From: a virus | Virus record (IMG/VR): IMGVR_UViG_3300027839_000024 | Span: 1 to 40,846 of that record | Direction: 5' to 3' (one strand) | Length of the DNA: 40,846 nt | Shown: positions 16,267 to 23,119 of the stretch, in pieces | Layout: the number at the start of each line of letters is the position of its first letter | Numbering within the stretch: the stretch's first letter is position 1 | The notes under the pieces: model-generated | What the model saw: only the letters and a program-made list of their open reading frames with translations | Databases searched by the model: none | What the model was told of the DNA's origin: nothing | Program-made: the position numbers and the translations under genes

Positions 16267-16452
16267 ATGGCACGCTTATTTAAAGGCACAGCAAAAAATA
16301 AAAAGACAACTATCGCGGGAATCCTTACCGCGCTGGTTGCAATTACCAACGCAGCAATCGCACTGATTAACGGACAGCAGCCCGATTGGACAGTTACGAT
16401 TGCAAGTGTAACGGTTGCTCTCGGTTTATTGTTTGCGGCAGACGGCGAATGA
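16267..16452 (+). CDS. holin-like small membrane protein
   Basis: 61 aa with two hydrophobic segments (about residues 14-32 and 42-57), a basic N-terminus (ARLFKGTAKNKKTT) and a short acidic end. This matches small phage holins that form inner-membrane lesions at lysis. AGAAGGAA precedes the start. It is the last gene before a strong terminator, consistent with the end of a lysis/accessory operon. Confidence 0.7.
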   Translation: MARLFKGTAKNKKTTIAGILTALVAITNAAIALINGQQPDWTVTIASVTVALGLLFAADGE

Positions 16453-16491
16453 TACAAACGAATTACCTGTAAGCGATGCACGCCCATCGCG

Positions 16492-16527
16492 CCCCCGGCT
16501 AACCTCGCCTTAGCTGGGGGTTTTTTT
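16492..16527 (+). terminator. intrinsic terminator after the holin-like gene
   Basis: Eleven-base-pair stem (CCCCCGGCTAA with TTAGCTGGGGG, one G-T pair), a 7-base loop and a run of seven T. It ends the transcript that begins upstream of the glycan and lysis genes. Confidence 0.9.
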
Positions 16528-16571
16528 ATGGAGCTAACTAACCATTGAACCGATTGAATCCTAGCGGGTGC

Positions 16572-16587
16572 GTGCCTACGTAGGCAC
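16572..16587. repeat. 16-bp perfect palindrome, copy 2
   Basis: GTGCCTACGTAGGCAC, in the intergenic region between the holin terminator and the next promoter. Flanks GCGGGT (16564-16569) and ACCCGC (16588-16593) extend the inverted repeat across a two-base bulge. Confidence 0.85.
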
Positions 16588-16605
16588 ACCCGCACGTGAC
16601 TAATA

Positions 16606-16736
16606 ATTTTAGGTTTTAAAACCCCTTGTTTTATAGGGTTTACAAAAAAGAAAAACCTTATTTAGGGGTTGTATTGTTGCCGATATAAGCAACAATAGGG
16701 GGAGTGAAAAAAGTAACCTTGAAGGAGGACGAACCT
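16606..16736 (+). promoter_or_regulatory. promoter/operator module A
   Basis: Near-duplicate of module B at 20900-21010. Contains an AAACCC..GGGTTT inverted repeat, then TTGTAT (16669-16674), a 16-base spacer and AACAAT (16691-16696) as possible -35/-10. The dyad TATTGTTGC (16672-16680) / GCAACAATA (16689-16697) overlaps it, followed by GGGGGAGTGAAAAAA and an AAGGAGGA ribosome site. Changes between the two copies keep the dyad paired. Confidence 0.7.
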
Positions 16737-17138
16737 ATGAAAACTGTATCCAAATTGTCGCAGGCAATCGAGAACCACCCCGCACGTTCGGCATGGGATA
16801 AGGGGATTAAACTCTATGCACTCGAATTGCTGGAAGGTGTAGAGAATTTTGAGGTAACAGACATTCAACTTAAAAAAGCTATTTTGAACGGCGCGGAGAA
16901 TTGGCTCCACTACTCAGAAGGTTGTTGCTCCCTTGTCTATAATGCGGATATAGCGGAGCGACTTTGCACACCCAGCGAATTGAAGCGGAACAGATGCGGT
17001 GATTGCGATCCAAATGCGGGTGAAACGTGGGTGGTTTGTCAAGCACGTGCGCTGCATCAAGCCTTCTTCTTAATTTTGCAATGTCGCAAAAGTAACTCAG
17101 AAAGATTGAGGATCGAAAAAATAATTAGTAAATTTTAG
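16737..17138 (+). CDS. hypothetical protein (SLVYNADIAERLCTPSELK family)
   Basis: 133 aa from the ATG at 16737 behind AAGGAGGAC; an in-frame GTG at 16704 only reads through the ribosome site. The central NWLHYSEGCCSLVYNAD, IAERLCTPSELK and ETWVVCQARALHQA segments are a pattern I recognise from uncharacterised proteins of phages and mobile elements in anaerobic bacteria. Helical, soluble, no catalytic motif known. First gene under module A. Confidence 0.75.
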   Translation: MKTVSKLSQAIENHPARSAWDKGIKLYALELLEGVENFEVTDIQLKKAILNGAENWLHYSEGCCSLVYNADIAERLCTPSELKRNRCGDCDPNAGETWVVCQARALHQAFFLILQCRKSNSERLRIEKIISKF

Positions 17139-17150
17139 GAGGACAAAACT

Positions 17151-17354
17151 ATGGGTGGATTTCAAGCGGGAATGAAGATCGAAGGTGAAGCGGGATTGCA
17201 TTTTAATGCGTGTGTTTTTGCTACCTCAGAGGAGGCCGACAGTGCGGGCCGGGAGTTAATGTCCCGGTGGTTTGTTCCTACGGGATTTGAAGTAGTGGCC
17301 GTCGATGAGGGGCCGAACTACGTTTTTGCAGATGGTGCATCGACACGAATTTAG
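17151..17354 (+). CDS. small hypothetical protein
   Basis: 67 aa, with TAGGAGGACAAAACT before the ATG, very like the ribosome-site context of the gene at 21210. Alpha/beta composition with no known motif. Co-transcribed with the preceding gene and followed immediately by a terminator. Confidence 0.7.
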   Translation: MGGFQAGMKIEGEAGLHFNACVFATSEEADSAGRELMSRWFVPTGFEVVAVDEGPNYVFADGASTRI

Positions 17355-17368
17355 ACTAGGCACCTGAA

Positions 17369-17400
17369 ACACCCTACCATTTGGTGGGGTGTTTTTTTTT
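17369..17400 (+). terminator. intrinsic terminator
   Basis: Ten-base-pair stem ACACCCTACC/GGTGGGGTGT with loop ATTT and a run of nine T. Ends the two-gene unit driven by module A. Confidence 0.9.
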
Positions 17401-17410
17401 GCATAGCTGC

Positions 17411-17440
17411 TTGACATTTAGCTAGCAGCGGGGTTAAGGA
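17411..17440 (+). promoter_or_regulatory. possible sigma70-like promoter
   Basis: TTGACA (17411-17416), then an 18-base spacer to TAAGGA (17435-17440), a weak -10. GCTGC just before and GCAGC within the spacer form a small inverted repeat. It lies directly after a terminator and before the gene at 17530. Confidence 0.4.
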
Positions 17441-17529
17441 TTACTATGGGTGAGGGGGAACCCCCAATCGCTTGTATTTAAATTCTTGTGTAGGCAAAGC
17501 GCCAACACACAACTCCTTGAAAGGTAACT

Positions 17530-18003
17530 ATGGCTAATTTAACATTGAAGCGTGGCGAGAAGACGAAATTGGTTAGGGAATATTTGGTGCAGAATCCCGA
17601 AGCTACAAAAAAAGAAGTGATGGAAAAATTCCATATTTCAGACGCGATGTTTTACAACACGCGCAAAGCACTTGCTGTACCTGAAAAAACGACACCACCA
17701 GCGATTGTTAAGGCGAGAGAAAAACTTAAAATGCGGTTGAAGGCAAAGAAGCGTGCTGAAGATGTTTGCAAAATTCCTAAGCAAGTTAAAATGACGTTGA
17801 GCCTTGCAGAAATTCCGTTGCTGCTAGACATTTCAACTTCGGATGATGCGGTTAAAGATTTGTGCTTGACTCTATGCGTTTCAAAAGAGGGTTTAGCATT
17901 TGAATCCAAAAGTATTGACGGAACGGATGCTTCCAATGGTTTAAATCGCATGATTACTTGGAGAAATCTCTCATCGCTGTATAACGCGCTTTCCGATTGT
18001 TAA
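17530..18003 (+). CDS. HTH-containing hypothetical regulator
   Basis: 157 aa. Residues about 10-45 (LVREYLVQNPEATKKEVMEKFHISDAMFYNTRKAL, split here only for description) form a helix-turn-helix of the kind found in phage regulators and terminase-like small proteins. A Lys-rich linker (residues about 60-75) leads to a C-terminal beta-rich domain of unknown type. It probably binds DNA, perhaps the dyad operators described here (inference). Followed by the large hairpin at 18020. Confidence 0.7.
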   Translation: MANLTLKRGEKTKLVREYLVQNPEATKKEVMEKFHISDAMFYNTRKALAVPEKTTPPAIVKAREKLKMRLKAKKRAEDVCKIPKQVKMTLSLAEIPLLLDISTSDDAVKDLCLTLCVSKEGLAFESKSIDGTDASNGLNRMITWRNLSSLYNALSDC

Positions 18004-18019
18004 ATAACTACATTCCCCG

Positions 18020-18092
18020 CCGTGCCGTAAGATAGTCGAGTGGATATTTCATCCGCGTTCCGCAATCACAACTATCTGCGGCACGGTTTTTT
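18020..18092 (+). ncRNA. structured hairpin / attenuator-like element
   Basis: A long basal stem pairs CCGTGCCG..GATAGT (18020-18036) with ACTATCT..GGCACGG (18071-18086), followed by TTTTTT (18087-18092). The apical part can form GTGGAT/ATCCGC with loop ATTTC. It is terminator-like but much larger, and its T-run ends only five bases before the start of the next gene, which has no ribosome site. It may be a plain terminator, an attenuator or a small RNA. Confidence 0.6.
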
Positions 18093-18097
18093 ACACC

Positions 18098-18664
18098 ATG
18101 CTCGATCCGTTTGTTATAATCTTTGATGTTGAAACAACTGATTTACAGTTGGGGATGCCCCATCTCGTAGAGATCGGCGCACTAAAACTGGATTCGGAAT
18201 TAAAAGTAGTTGATGAGCATCAAACTTTAATTCGACCAGAAAACATGGAACTGTTTTCTGAATTTTCGTACCAACTCACCGGAATCGATGTGGACGATTT
18301 AGAAAATGCTCCCCCTTGGAAAGATTGTTGGAAAGCGTGGGCAGAATTTACGAATTACAAACGTACACGGTTAATGTCTTGGGGAAGTTTCGATTCTTTT
18401 CTATTGCGCCTAGAATATAATCGATTAAGGTTAAGCTACCCGCACAGCGACCTAACTATATGCCTTGCAAGTATGGCCTACATGCACGCACTCACTCGCG
18501 GGTGGAAACCCAAGGGGTTTTCCCTAAAGAATATTTGTCGTGAGTTTGGCGTAACTTATAGCCACGGACATCGCGCAATTGTAGATGCTAAATTAGCGGC
18601 ATCCGTCTTAAGGGAAATGGTACAGACACAAGAACCCGACAAATTCCAACTGTACGAAGTTTAA
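18098..18664 (+). CDS. DEDDh 3'-5' exonuclease (DnaQ-like)
   Basis: 188 aa. ExoI motif DVETTD (D10, E12), the LTGID element (60-64), SWGSFDS with D99 (ExoII) and HRAIVDA with H158 and D163 (ExoIII, DEDDh type) are all present, so it should be catalytically active. It degrades DNA or RNA from the 3' end, for proofreading, repair or nucleotide recycling. There is no Shine-Dalgarno sequence before the ATG. A later in-frame ATG would remove the ExoI motif, so the upstream start is kept. Confidence 0.9.
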   Translation: MLDPFVIIFDVETTDLQLGMPHLVEIGALKLDSELKVVDEHQTLIRPENMELFSEFSYQLTGIDVDDLENAPPWKDCWKAWAEFTNYKRTRLMSWGSFDSFLLRLEYNRLRLSYPHSDLTICLASMAYMHALTRGWKPKGFSLKNICREFGVTYSHGHRAIVDAKLAASVLREMVQTQEPDKFQLYEV

Positions 18665-18676
18665 TCGAGAGTCGAT

Positions 18677-19099
18677 ATGAAATCTGTTACAATAGAAATC
18701 GGTTTAGGTGAACTTTTAGATAGGCTATCTATACTCGAATTGAAGATCGAAAAATTAACGGGTGATAAACAAGTAGTAGCCAAAAAAGAAAAAGTCAAGC
18801 TACAACATTTTTTAACCGCTTCCGATTACGTTTTAACACCTACCATGTTGATTGAACACCGAAAGCTGCTTGAAGTAAACGAAAAGCTGTGGGAGGTTGA
18901 AGACCGCCTGCGCAAATTAGATTTGTCCGTATTTGAACACCTCCCCATTTCCGGTGTGTTTCGTGGGGATGCCCACGTTATGGATTGGATGCACCTAGCA
19001 CGGTCGGTTTATTTTTTAAACGATGAACGATACAGGATAAAAAACTATGTTGACACCACCTTTGGAGAAGGCCCCCGCGAGGTTAAATCTTATGCCTAG
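18677..19099 (+). CDS. DUF6165 family protein
   Basis: 140 aa. The N-terminus IEIGLGELLDRLSILELKIEKL, the central helical part and the C-terminal FLNDERYRIKNYVD fit DUF6165, an uncharacterised helical family often seen near surface-polysaccharide genes. Its function is unknown. The neighbourhood with glycosyltransferases elsewhere in this phage is consistent with that link. Confidence 0.78.
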   Translation: MKSVTIEIGLGELLDRLSILELKIEKLTGDKQVVAKKEKVKLQHFLTASDYVLTPTMLIEHRKLLEVNEKLWEVEDRLRKLDLSVFEHLPISGVFRGDAHVMDWMHLARSVYFLNDERYRIKNYVDTTFGEGPREVKSYA

Positions 19100-19496
19100 T
19101 CGTAGCGAAAAATTTAAATGGTTGGCAAGTAACAAACCAAAAGCGGGTGAGATACTGAAATCAATTGACGATTCCCCCGTGGAAGTGCATGTTGAGCGTA
19201 GACGAAATAAACATGGCGAAATTGTGCTTATGATGTTTGCTAACGCGCTAATCGATGACCAATGCACAGACTGGTATTTAACTAATAACGATACCCCAAG
19301 AGCGCTAAAGGTTTTGATTCTCCCCGAATCGCAGGACGTTTTAATTGACTCAAATCGTGGGCGGTTGGATAGCCTAGAAGTCTCTGCACTACGAGTCGTT
19401 AAGCATAACGAAAAAGGTACCGCGTTAATTTGCGAGCTACTGCACATGGCCGATCCGGCTATTTACGATGAACGAGATATTGACCCCCGAACATAA
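19092..19496 (+). CDS. hypothetical protein
   Basis: 134 aa from the ATG at 19092, which overlaps the previous stop and has GAGG upstream; an ATG at 19047 would add 15 residues. Mixed alpha/beta, with no motif recognised. Part of a compact run of four genes (18677-20381) that are probably co-transcribed. Confidence 0.68.
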   Translation: MPSRSEKFKWLASNKPKAGEILKSIDDSPVEVHVERRRNKHGEIVLMMFANALIDDQCTDWYLTNNDTPRALKVLILPESQDVLIDSNRGRLDSLEVSALRVVKHNEKGTALICELLHMADPAIYDERDIDPRT

Positions 19497-19505
19497 GGTG
19501 TAATT

Positions 19506-19919
19506 ATGGCGACTTTACGGCATACGAGCGTTGAAGGTTTATTGCAATGTCAATTTTATGCGTCAAAAGAACTAGCGCCCACAATGCGCACATTGTTTGA
19601 ACTCCCCTGCGATCCATTTGATGATGATGTTCAAATAGCTAGCGCGGGTAAAAAGTATTTGATCGATCTAGGGGTTTTCTTCTATCGAGACGAGTTGCAC
19701 GATACCGGTCTGATATTAGATGCCCCCCTAAGACAAGAACACGGCTTCCCCGCGTGGGTGTACTCTGCGGTCCTCTCGTTTGAAAATCTATCCATAGCTC
19801 CGTGGGAAGAAGCCACCTCGGATGTAATATCTAAAAATGGGGATGATCGCGCTTGGCTACTGTGGAGCCAACCTAAAAATATACTAGCGTTTGATGAGTA
19901 CGCTATACGGACTTCTTAA
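19506..19919 (+). CDS. hypothetical protein
   Basis: 137 aa, acidic, with AAGGTG before the start. The CDPFDDD segment (about residues 35-41) could bind a cation. No family recognised. Its stop directly abuts the next start codon, suggesting coupled expression. Confidence 0.68.
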   Translation: MATLRHTSVEGLLQCQFYASKELAPTMRTLFELPCDPFDDDVQIASAGKKYLIDLGVFFYRDELHDTGLILDAPLRQEHGFPAWVYSAVLSFENLSIAPWEEATSDVISKNGDDRAWLLWSQPKNILAFDEYAIRTS

Positions 19920-20381
19920 ATGGCCGACGATTTAAAATCTTTGCGAGATAGCTTGAAGATAATAAAGGATAAAGAAATCCGACTTGAGGCAGATTTAGCA
20001 ATACGCGACGATTCCAAAAATGAAGTGGCCATTATCAAAGCAGCGTTAGCCTTGTTTGAAATATCTAAAGCGCTTCGCCTTATTAAATCAGTATCCAAAC
20101 CAGAAAGCAAAACACGTGGGCGTATCCTAAAATTAAATCAAAAAATACAACAGCATACCCACAAACTAAAAGAATATGAGGGTGAACTAGAAGAAGCAAT
20201 CAAAGCGGGTGGTTCGATGTTGTCGAAATACCAAAAAGCATTGGAGCAGGTAACCGAAGCACATGAATTATTTGCAGCCTTCTATGCAATAAACAAAACT
20301 AAATTTGATTCCGTATCGCTCGAGGATATTTTTTCAACTTCCGTAGAGGCGATTGAATATGCCGGCTCAACAAAAAAATAA
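19920..20381 (+). CDS. coiled-coil hypothetical protein
   Basis: 153 aa, almost entirely helical with long charged heptad-like stretches (about residues 1-35 and 70-115). Starts immediately after the preceding stop. It could be a scaffold-like or adaptor protein, but no specific family is recognised. Confidence 0.68.
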   Translation: MADDLKSLRDSLKIIKDKEIRLEADLAIRDDSKNEVAIIKAALALFEISKALRLIKSVSKPESKTRGRILKLNQKIQQHTHKLKEYEGELEEAIKAGGSMLSKYQKALEQVTEAHELFAAFYAINKTKFDSVSLEDIFSTSVEAIEYAGSTKK

Positions 20382-20519
20382 ATTACCCCCTAGGCGCAAC
20401 TAAAAACCACGATTAGACTGTAGCCTCCTTATGAGGCGTAAAATATATCAACACCCCGCCAACACTTCCTACCTCTCCCTCTCTCCTGAAAACACATTCA
20501 AAAAAAAAATGGTGCATTT

Positions 20520-20535
20520 GTGCCTACGTAGGCAC
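20520..20535. repeat. 16-bp perfect palindrome, copy 3
   Basis: GTGCCTACGTAGGCAC, 42 bases upstream of the secreted-protein start at 20578 and in its probable leader. It shares the right flank ACC with copy 2, and ATTTTTTT follows shortly after, so a weak terminator is an alternative reading. Confidence 0.85.
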
Positions 20536-20577
20536 ACCTCATTTTTTTACCGTTTCTTGACCGTAAGGATACACACC

Positions 20578-20787
20578 ATGAACAAGTTTCTTATTGCTCT
20601 GTTGTTTGGTATTTCATTTACACTTCTTGCGTCCCCCGCCGATGCACATATTATTCGTCATCGATTTTCCCGCCATGCTGAAGTAGAGATCGAGGCGGGT
20701 GGTGTTACCTTTAGGTTCGCGCCCTTTAAACGATGTGGCCATCGACATATTCACTTCCTACGTTTTAGAGGTTGTGGTTGTAACTAG
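20578..20787 (+). CDS. secreted small His/Cys-rich protein
   Basis: 69 aa from the ATG at 20578 with AAGGA nine bases upstream. Residues 1-23 are a clear signal peptide (KFLIALLFGISFTLLASPADA), leaving a mature peptide of about 46 aa with seven His and three Cys (HIIRHRFSRHAEV, CGHRHIHFL, CGC). It may bind metal in the periplasm or outside the cell. It stands alone between a palindrome-bearing leader and a terminator. Confidence 0.7.
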   Translation: MNKFLIALLFGISFTLLASPADAHIIRHRFSRHAEVEIEAGGVTFRFAPFKRCGHRHIHFLRFRGCGCN

Positions 20788-20804
20788 ATTCTCTTTTGAT
20801 ATTT

Positions 20805-20866
20805 CCCCCGCCTTATTGTGGTTGGTTATCATGCCCCGATCACCACGATAAGAGCGGGGTTTTTTT
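20805..20866 (+). terminator. large intrinsic terminator
   Basis: CCCCGC..CTTAT..GTGGT pairs with ACCAC..ATAAG..GCGGGG with small bulges, then a run of seven T (20860-20866). Ends the secreted-protein transcript. Confidence 0.85.
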
Positions 20867-20899
20867 GTTGACTTTGTTGACGTAGCAAAGCAATGCGAC

Positions 20900-21010
20900 T
20901 AAACCCCTAAAAAACAAGGGTTAAAAAAGACTAAAGAAGGGGTTGTAATGTAGCCGATACAAGCTACAATAGGGGGAGTGAAAAAACGACCTATAAAGGA
21001 GGGCGAAATT
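20900..21010 (+). promoter_or_regulatory. promoter/operator module B
   Basis: Second copy of the module at 16606-16736: AAACCC..GGGTT inverted repeat, TTGTAA (20943-20948), 16-base spacer, TACAAT (20965-20970). The dyad TGTAGC (20949-20954) / GCTACA (20963-20968) overlaps it, followed by GGGGGAGTGAAAAAA and an AAAGGAGGG ribosome site. Relative to copy A, the dyad arms change on both sides together. Confidence 0.72.
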
Positions 21011-21184
21011 ATGGCTAACGAAATTATTACTGCTTCGACTGTTGCTCAGGACCAAGCGATCCGAAAGTTGACCAAAGTTGGTTGGGAAGTTTACAACTTA
21101 ATCGGCAACCTTTACTTTCTCCGACACGCTGTAACCAAAGATGAAGTCGGGATAGACTCAGAAGGTAATCACCACAACGTCTAG
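21011..21184 (+). CDS. small hypothetical protein
   Basis: 57 aa from the ATG at 21011 behind a strong ribosome site; the in-frame GTG at 20978 only reads the leader. Short alpha/beta protein with no known motif. First gene under module B, in the same position as the gene at 16737 under module A, but with no clear sequence similarity to it. Confidence 0.68.
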   Translation: MANEIITASTVAQDQAIRKLTKVGWEVYNLIGNLYFLRHAVTKDEVGIDSEGNHHNV

Positions 21185-21209
21185 AAATTTTTTGAAGGAG
21201 GACAAAACT

Positions 21210-21539
21210 ATGAAAACTTGTGCTATACCAATGGAAACCCAAGGCTGCGGCGAAGACTTCCAAGCGTATTTGGAAACTGTTGATTATAAAAGTCCCGTAG
21301 ACTGGACTGAACCGGGATTGAAGGTGACGCGACTTCGTTTGCTATCTGACCCCGGTTGCCCGATTTGGGGAGTCAGCTATTGTTTTGGTAGACTCGCCGG
21401 CAGAAACGTAAAAGTAATGCTGCCTTTCGATACTCTGCCTAAGCGGGGATTTAAAAGAGCGATTGTTAAGTTTGCAAAAGAGGATGGAATTTACGCCAAG
21501 GGTTTGGGAATTCTCGAGAACATTTCCACCCTCTGCTAA
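21210..21539 (+). CDS. hypothetical protein
   Basis: 109 aa from the ATG at 21210 (GAAGGAGGACAAAACT upstream). Contains CGEDF, WGVSYCFGRLAGR and a basic KRGFKRAIVKF segment. No family recognised. Second of three genes in the module B unit. Confidence 0.7.
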   Translation: MKTCAIPMETQGCGEDFQAYLETVDYKSPVDWTEPGLKVTRLRLLSDPGCPIWGVSYCFGRLAGRNVKVMLPFDTLPKRGFKRAIVKFAKEDGIYAKGLGILENISTLC

Positions 21540-21557
21540 ACACGAAAGGTAAAACCT

Positions 21558-21740
21558 ATGAGAACTTTTGAACTTGAATTGATCGAAGAAGGTATGGAAA
21601 ATATGTGCGGGTTTTGTGTGGCGTGTGGCGCGGAGCGATCCTGTTGCGAACCGGATGCCCGCGAATATGAGTGCGAGGAATGTGGAGAGAAAAAAGTTTA
21701 TGGCGCAGAGGAATTAGTGTTGATGGGTTTGGTATCTTAG
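21558..21740 (+). CDS. small zinc-binding protein
   Basis: 60 aa. CGFCVACGAERSCC (about residues 17-30) and CEECGEKKVYGAEEL (about 40-54) form zinc-ribbon knuckles. This type is common in phages and mobile elements with no assigned role. Last gene before a terminator. Confidence 0.72.
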   Translation: MRTFELELIEEGMENMCGFCVACGAERSCCEPDAREYECEECGEKKVYGAEELVLMGLVS

Positions 21741-21750
21741 CCAAAACTTT

Positions 21751-21780
21751 AAGGCCCTCATTACCGGGGGCCTTTTTTTT
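21751..21780 (+). terminator. intrinsic terminator
   Basis: AAGGCCC (21751-21757) pairs with GGGCCTT (21768-21774), followed by a T-run. Ends the module B unit. Confidence 0.88.
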
Positions 21781-21829
21781 ATGCGCTGCCTATACTAGGG
21801 TAACTTGGTTAATAGCAAGGATGCACATT

Positions 21830-22486
21830 ATGTACCCGCAAAGAATAGAGGCTTTACTCGATCAGCCAATTTCTTTTTTAGAGCGGAGCGGTTTAGGTAC
21901 TCGCGCACAAAATGCACTTGAGCGTGCGGGGTACTCAAAAGTTTATCATGTTCTTAATGAAACTTTTGAATCTCTTTGTAATGTTACCGGTTATGATGTG
22001 GCTACCCACAAGCAGTTACTTAAAGCATTACAGGTGGAAGGCATCTATAGGAAAGTACACTTAAAAAATGTGCAGACGTATGCACTAAAGGAACCCAAAA
22101 AAATGTTCGATGTTTTTGATAACGAGAAATTTAAAGATAGTGCGTCCCGTGTGATGACATCCATCCAAGGGGTTGAGGGCAGTGTGAAAATTGGAATGAC
22201 CGTAGAGGGTCAAGTACACCCGCAAAGTTTAATTTCTGTTTTGATGGGGATAAAAGAGCAACAAATACATTGCTCACAGCAAGTCGCTATTTTATCTTCT
22301 CTTGTGAAAGCAATTCTTGCTTGTACTTCCATTTCTGAAGATCAAATGGAAAACATTGTTGACGATTTTTCAACTGACATCGATGCAAAAATAACACACT
22401 TAGAAGAAATGAGAAAAAAGAACGACTCGAAGGAAAGCAAATCTAAGATTGTACTACCTCAAGGCCCAGCCGGGGGTTTACGATGA
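21830..22486 (+). CDS. RNA polymerase alpha-CTD-like (helix-hairpin-helix) protein
   Basis: 218 aa from the ATG at 21830, chosen because AAGG lies nine bases upstream; the ATG at 21821 is too close to it. Residues about 6-65 follow the alpha C-terminal domain pattern: hydrophobic FLERSGLGTRAQNALERAGY, V..VL, L.NVTGYDVATHKQLLKAL, in which two HhH motifs bind DNA UP elements or activators. The rest is a helical tail with a charged end. It may recruit or redirect host polymerase, or simply bind DNA. Ends with an ATGA overlap to the SDR gene. Confidence 0.68.
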   Translation: MYPQRIEALLDQPISFLERSGLGTRAQNALERAGYSKVYHVLNETFESLCNVTGYDVATHKQLLKALQVEGIYRKVHLKNVQTYALKEPKKMFDVFDNEKFKDSASRVMTSIQGVEGSVKIGMTVEGQVHPQSLISVLMGIKEQQIHCSQQVAILSSLVKAILACTSISEDQMENIVDDFSTDIDAKITHLEEMRKKNDSKESKSKIVLPQGPAGGLR

Positions 22487-23109
22487 AACAAAAATCATAC
22501 GTAGTCACGGGTGGCAGTCGATCCTATGGTGCATCCATCTCTCATGCGCTACGCTCTCGAGATCATATTGTGTACGATATCCAAAGGCATATTCGACCAA
22601 TGCTAGAAGATATTTTCGATTCACAACTAGAATTGAAGTATTGGATATCGTGCGATTTTTCGCAAGCACATGATACCGTGTCGGCAGCTACTCACCTATT
22701 AGATCAAAAGATAAAACTAAATGGTATGGTTCATGCCGTAGCTTGCCACGAGGCAATAGACCCCCGATTGATAAGTACGCTCGACATGGCAAAGCATTTT
22801 ACCGTAAATGTGTTTGGCCCTTTGTTGTTTACTTTGTACTGCCATCAAGCAAACGTGTTACCTCAAGGTTCTCGGGTCATCTTTTTGTTAGACCAGCGGA
22901 AATCGGACAACTCGCAGATTATGTATAGCGCGGCAAAGTCATCGACCCAAGCTATCGTGTCGCAATTCTACCCTCTATTTGATTCCGTGGATTTTATGTT
23001 TGTGGCTATGCCTAATCGAAGGGTGCCTAGCGGGGATGATGCAGAGGATACAATTGTAAACCTCTTGCAAAACGAATCTTGTTCAAATGACGCACTACTA
23101 ATTGTGTAA
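22483..23109 (+). CDS. short-chain dehydrogenase/reductase (SDR)
   Basis: 208 aa. The cofactor-binding TGGSRSYG is at residues 9-16 (the usual TGxxxGIG with Ile-to-Tyr), NVFG at 109-112 and the catalytic Y148-SAA-K152. The protein is shorter than typical SDRs (about 250 aa), with a shortened C-terminal substrate lobe. Probable NAD(P)-dependent oxidoreductase acting on a sugar or other alcohol; it may serve the glycan pathway (inference). Co-translated with the RpoA-CTD-like gene. Confidence 0.82.
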   Translation: MKQKSYVVTGGSRSYGASISHALRSRDHIVYDIQRHIRPMLEDIFDSQLELKYWISCDFSQAHDTVSAATHLLDQKIKLNGMVHAVACHEAIDPRLISTLDMAKHFTVNVFGPLLFTLYCHQANVLPQGSRVIFLLDQRKSDNSQIMYSAAKSSTQAIVSQFYPLFDSVDFMFVAMPNRRVPSGDDAEDTIVNLLQNESCSNDALLIV

Positions 23110-23119
23110 GGAATACAAA

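Noticed and set aside
16704-16736. GTG-started leader extensions of the genes at 16737 and 21011
   Set aside because: The extension merely translates the conserved promoter leader and ribosome site; the ATG has the ideal Shine-Dalgarno spacing.
18020-18086. tRNA-like element
   Set aside because: The end stem of seven pairs and total length suggested a tRNA, but the stem continues inward past the acceptor length, no anticodon arm or T-arm consensus forms, and TTTTTT follows.
22070-22085. GTGCAGACGTATGCAC as a fourth palindrome copy
   Set aside because: It differs from the repeat at several positions and is not self-complementary in the middle; probably chance within coding sequence.
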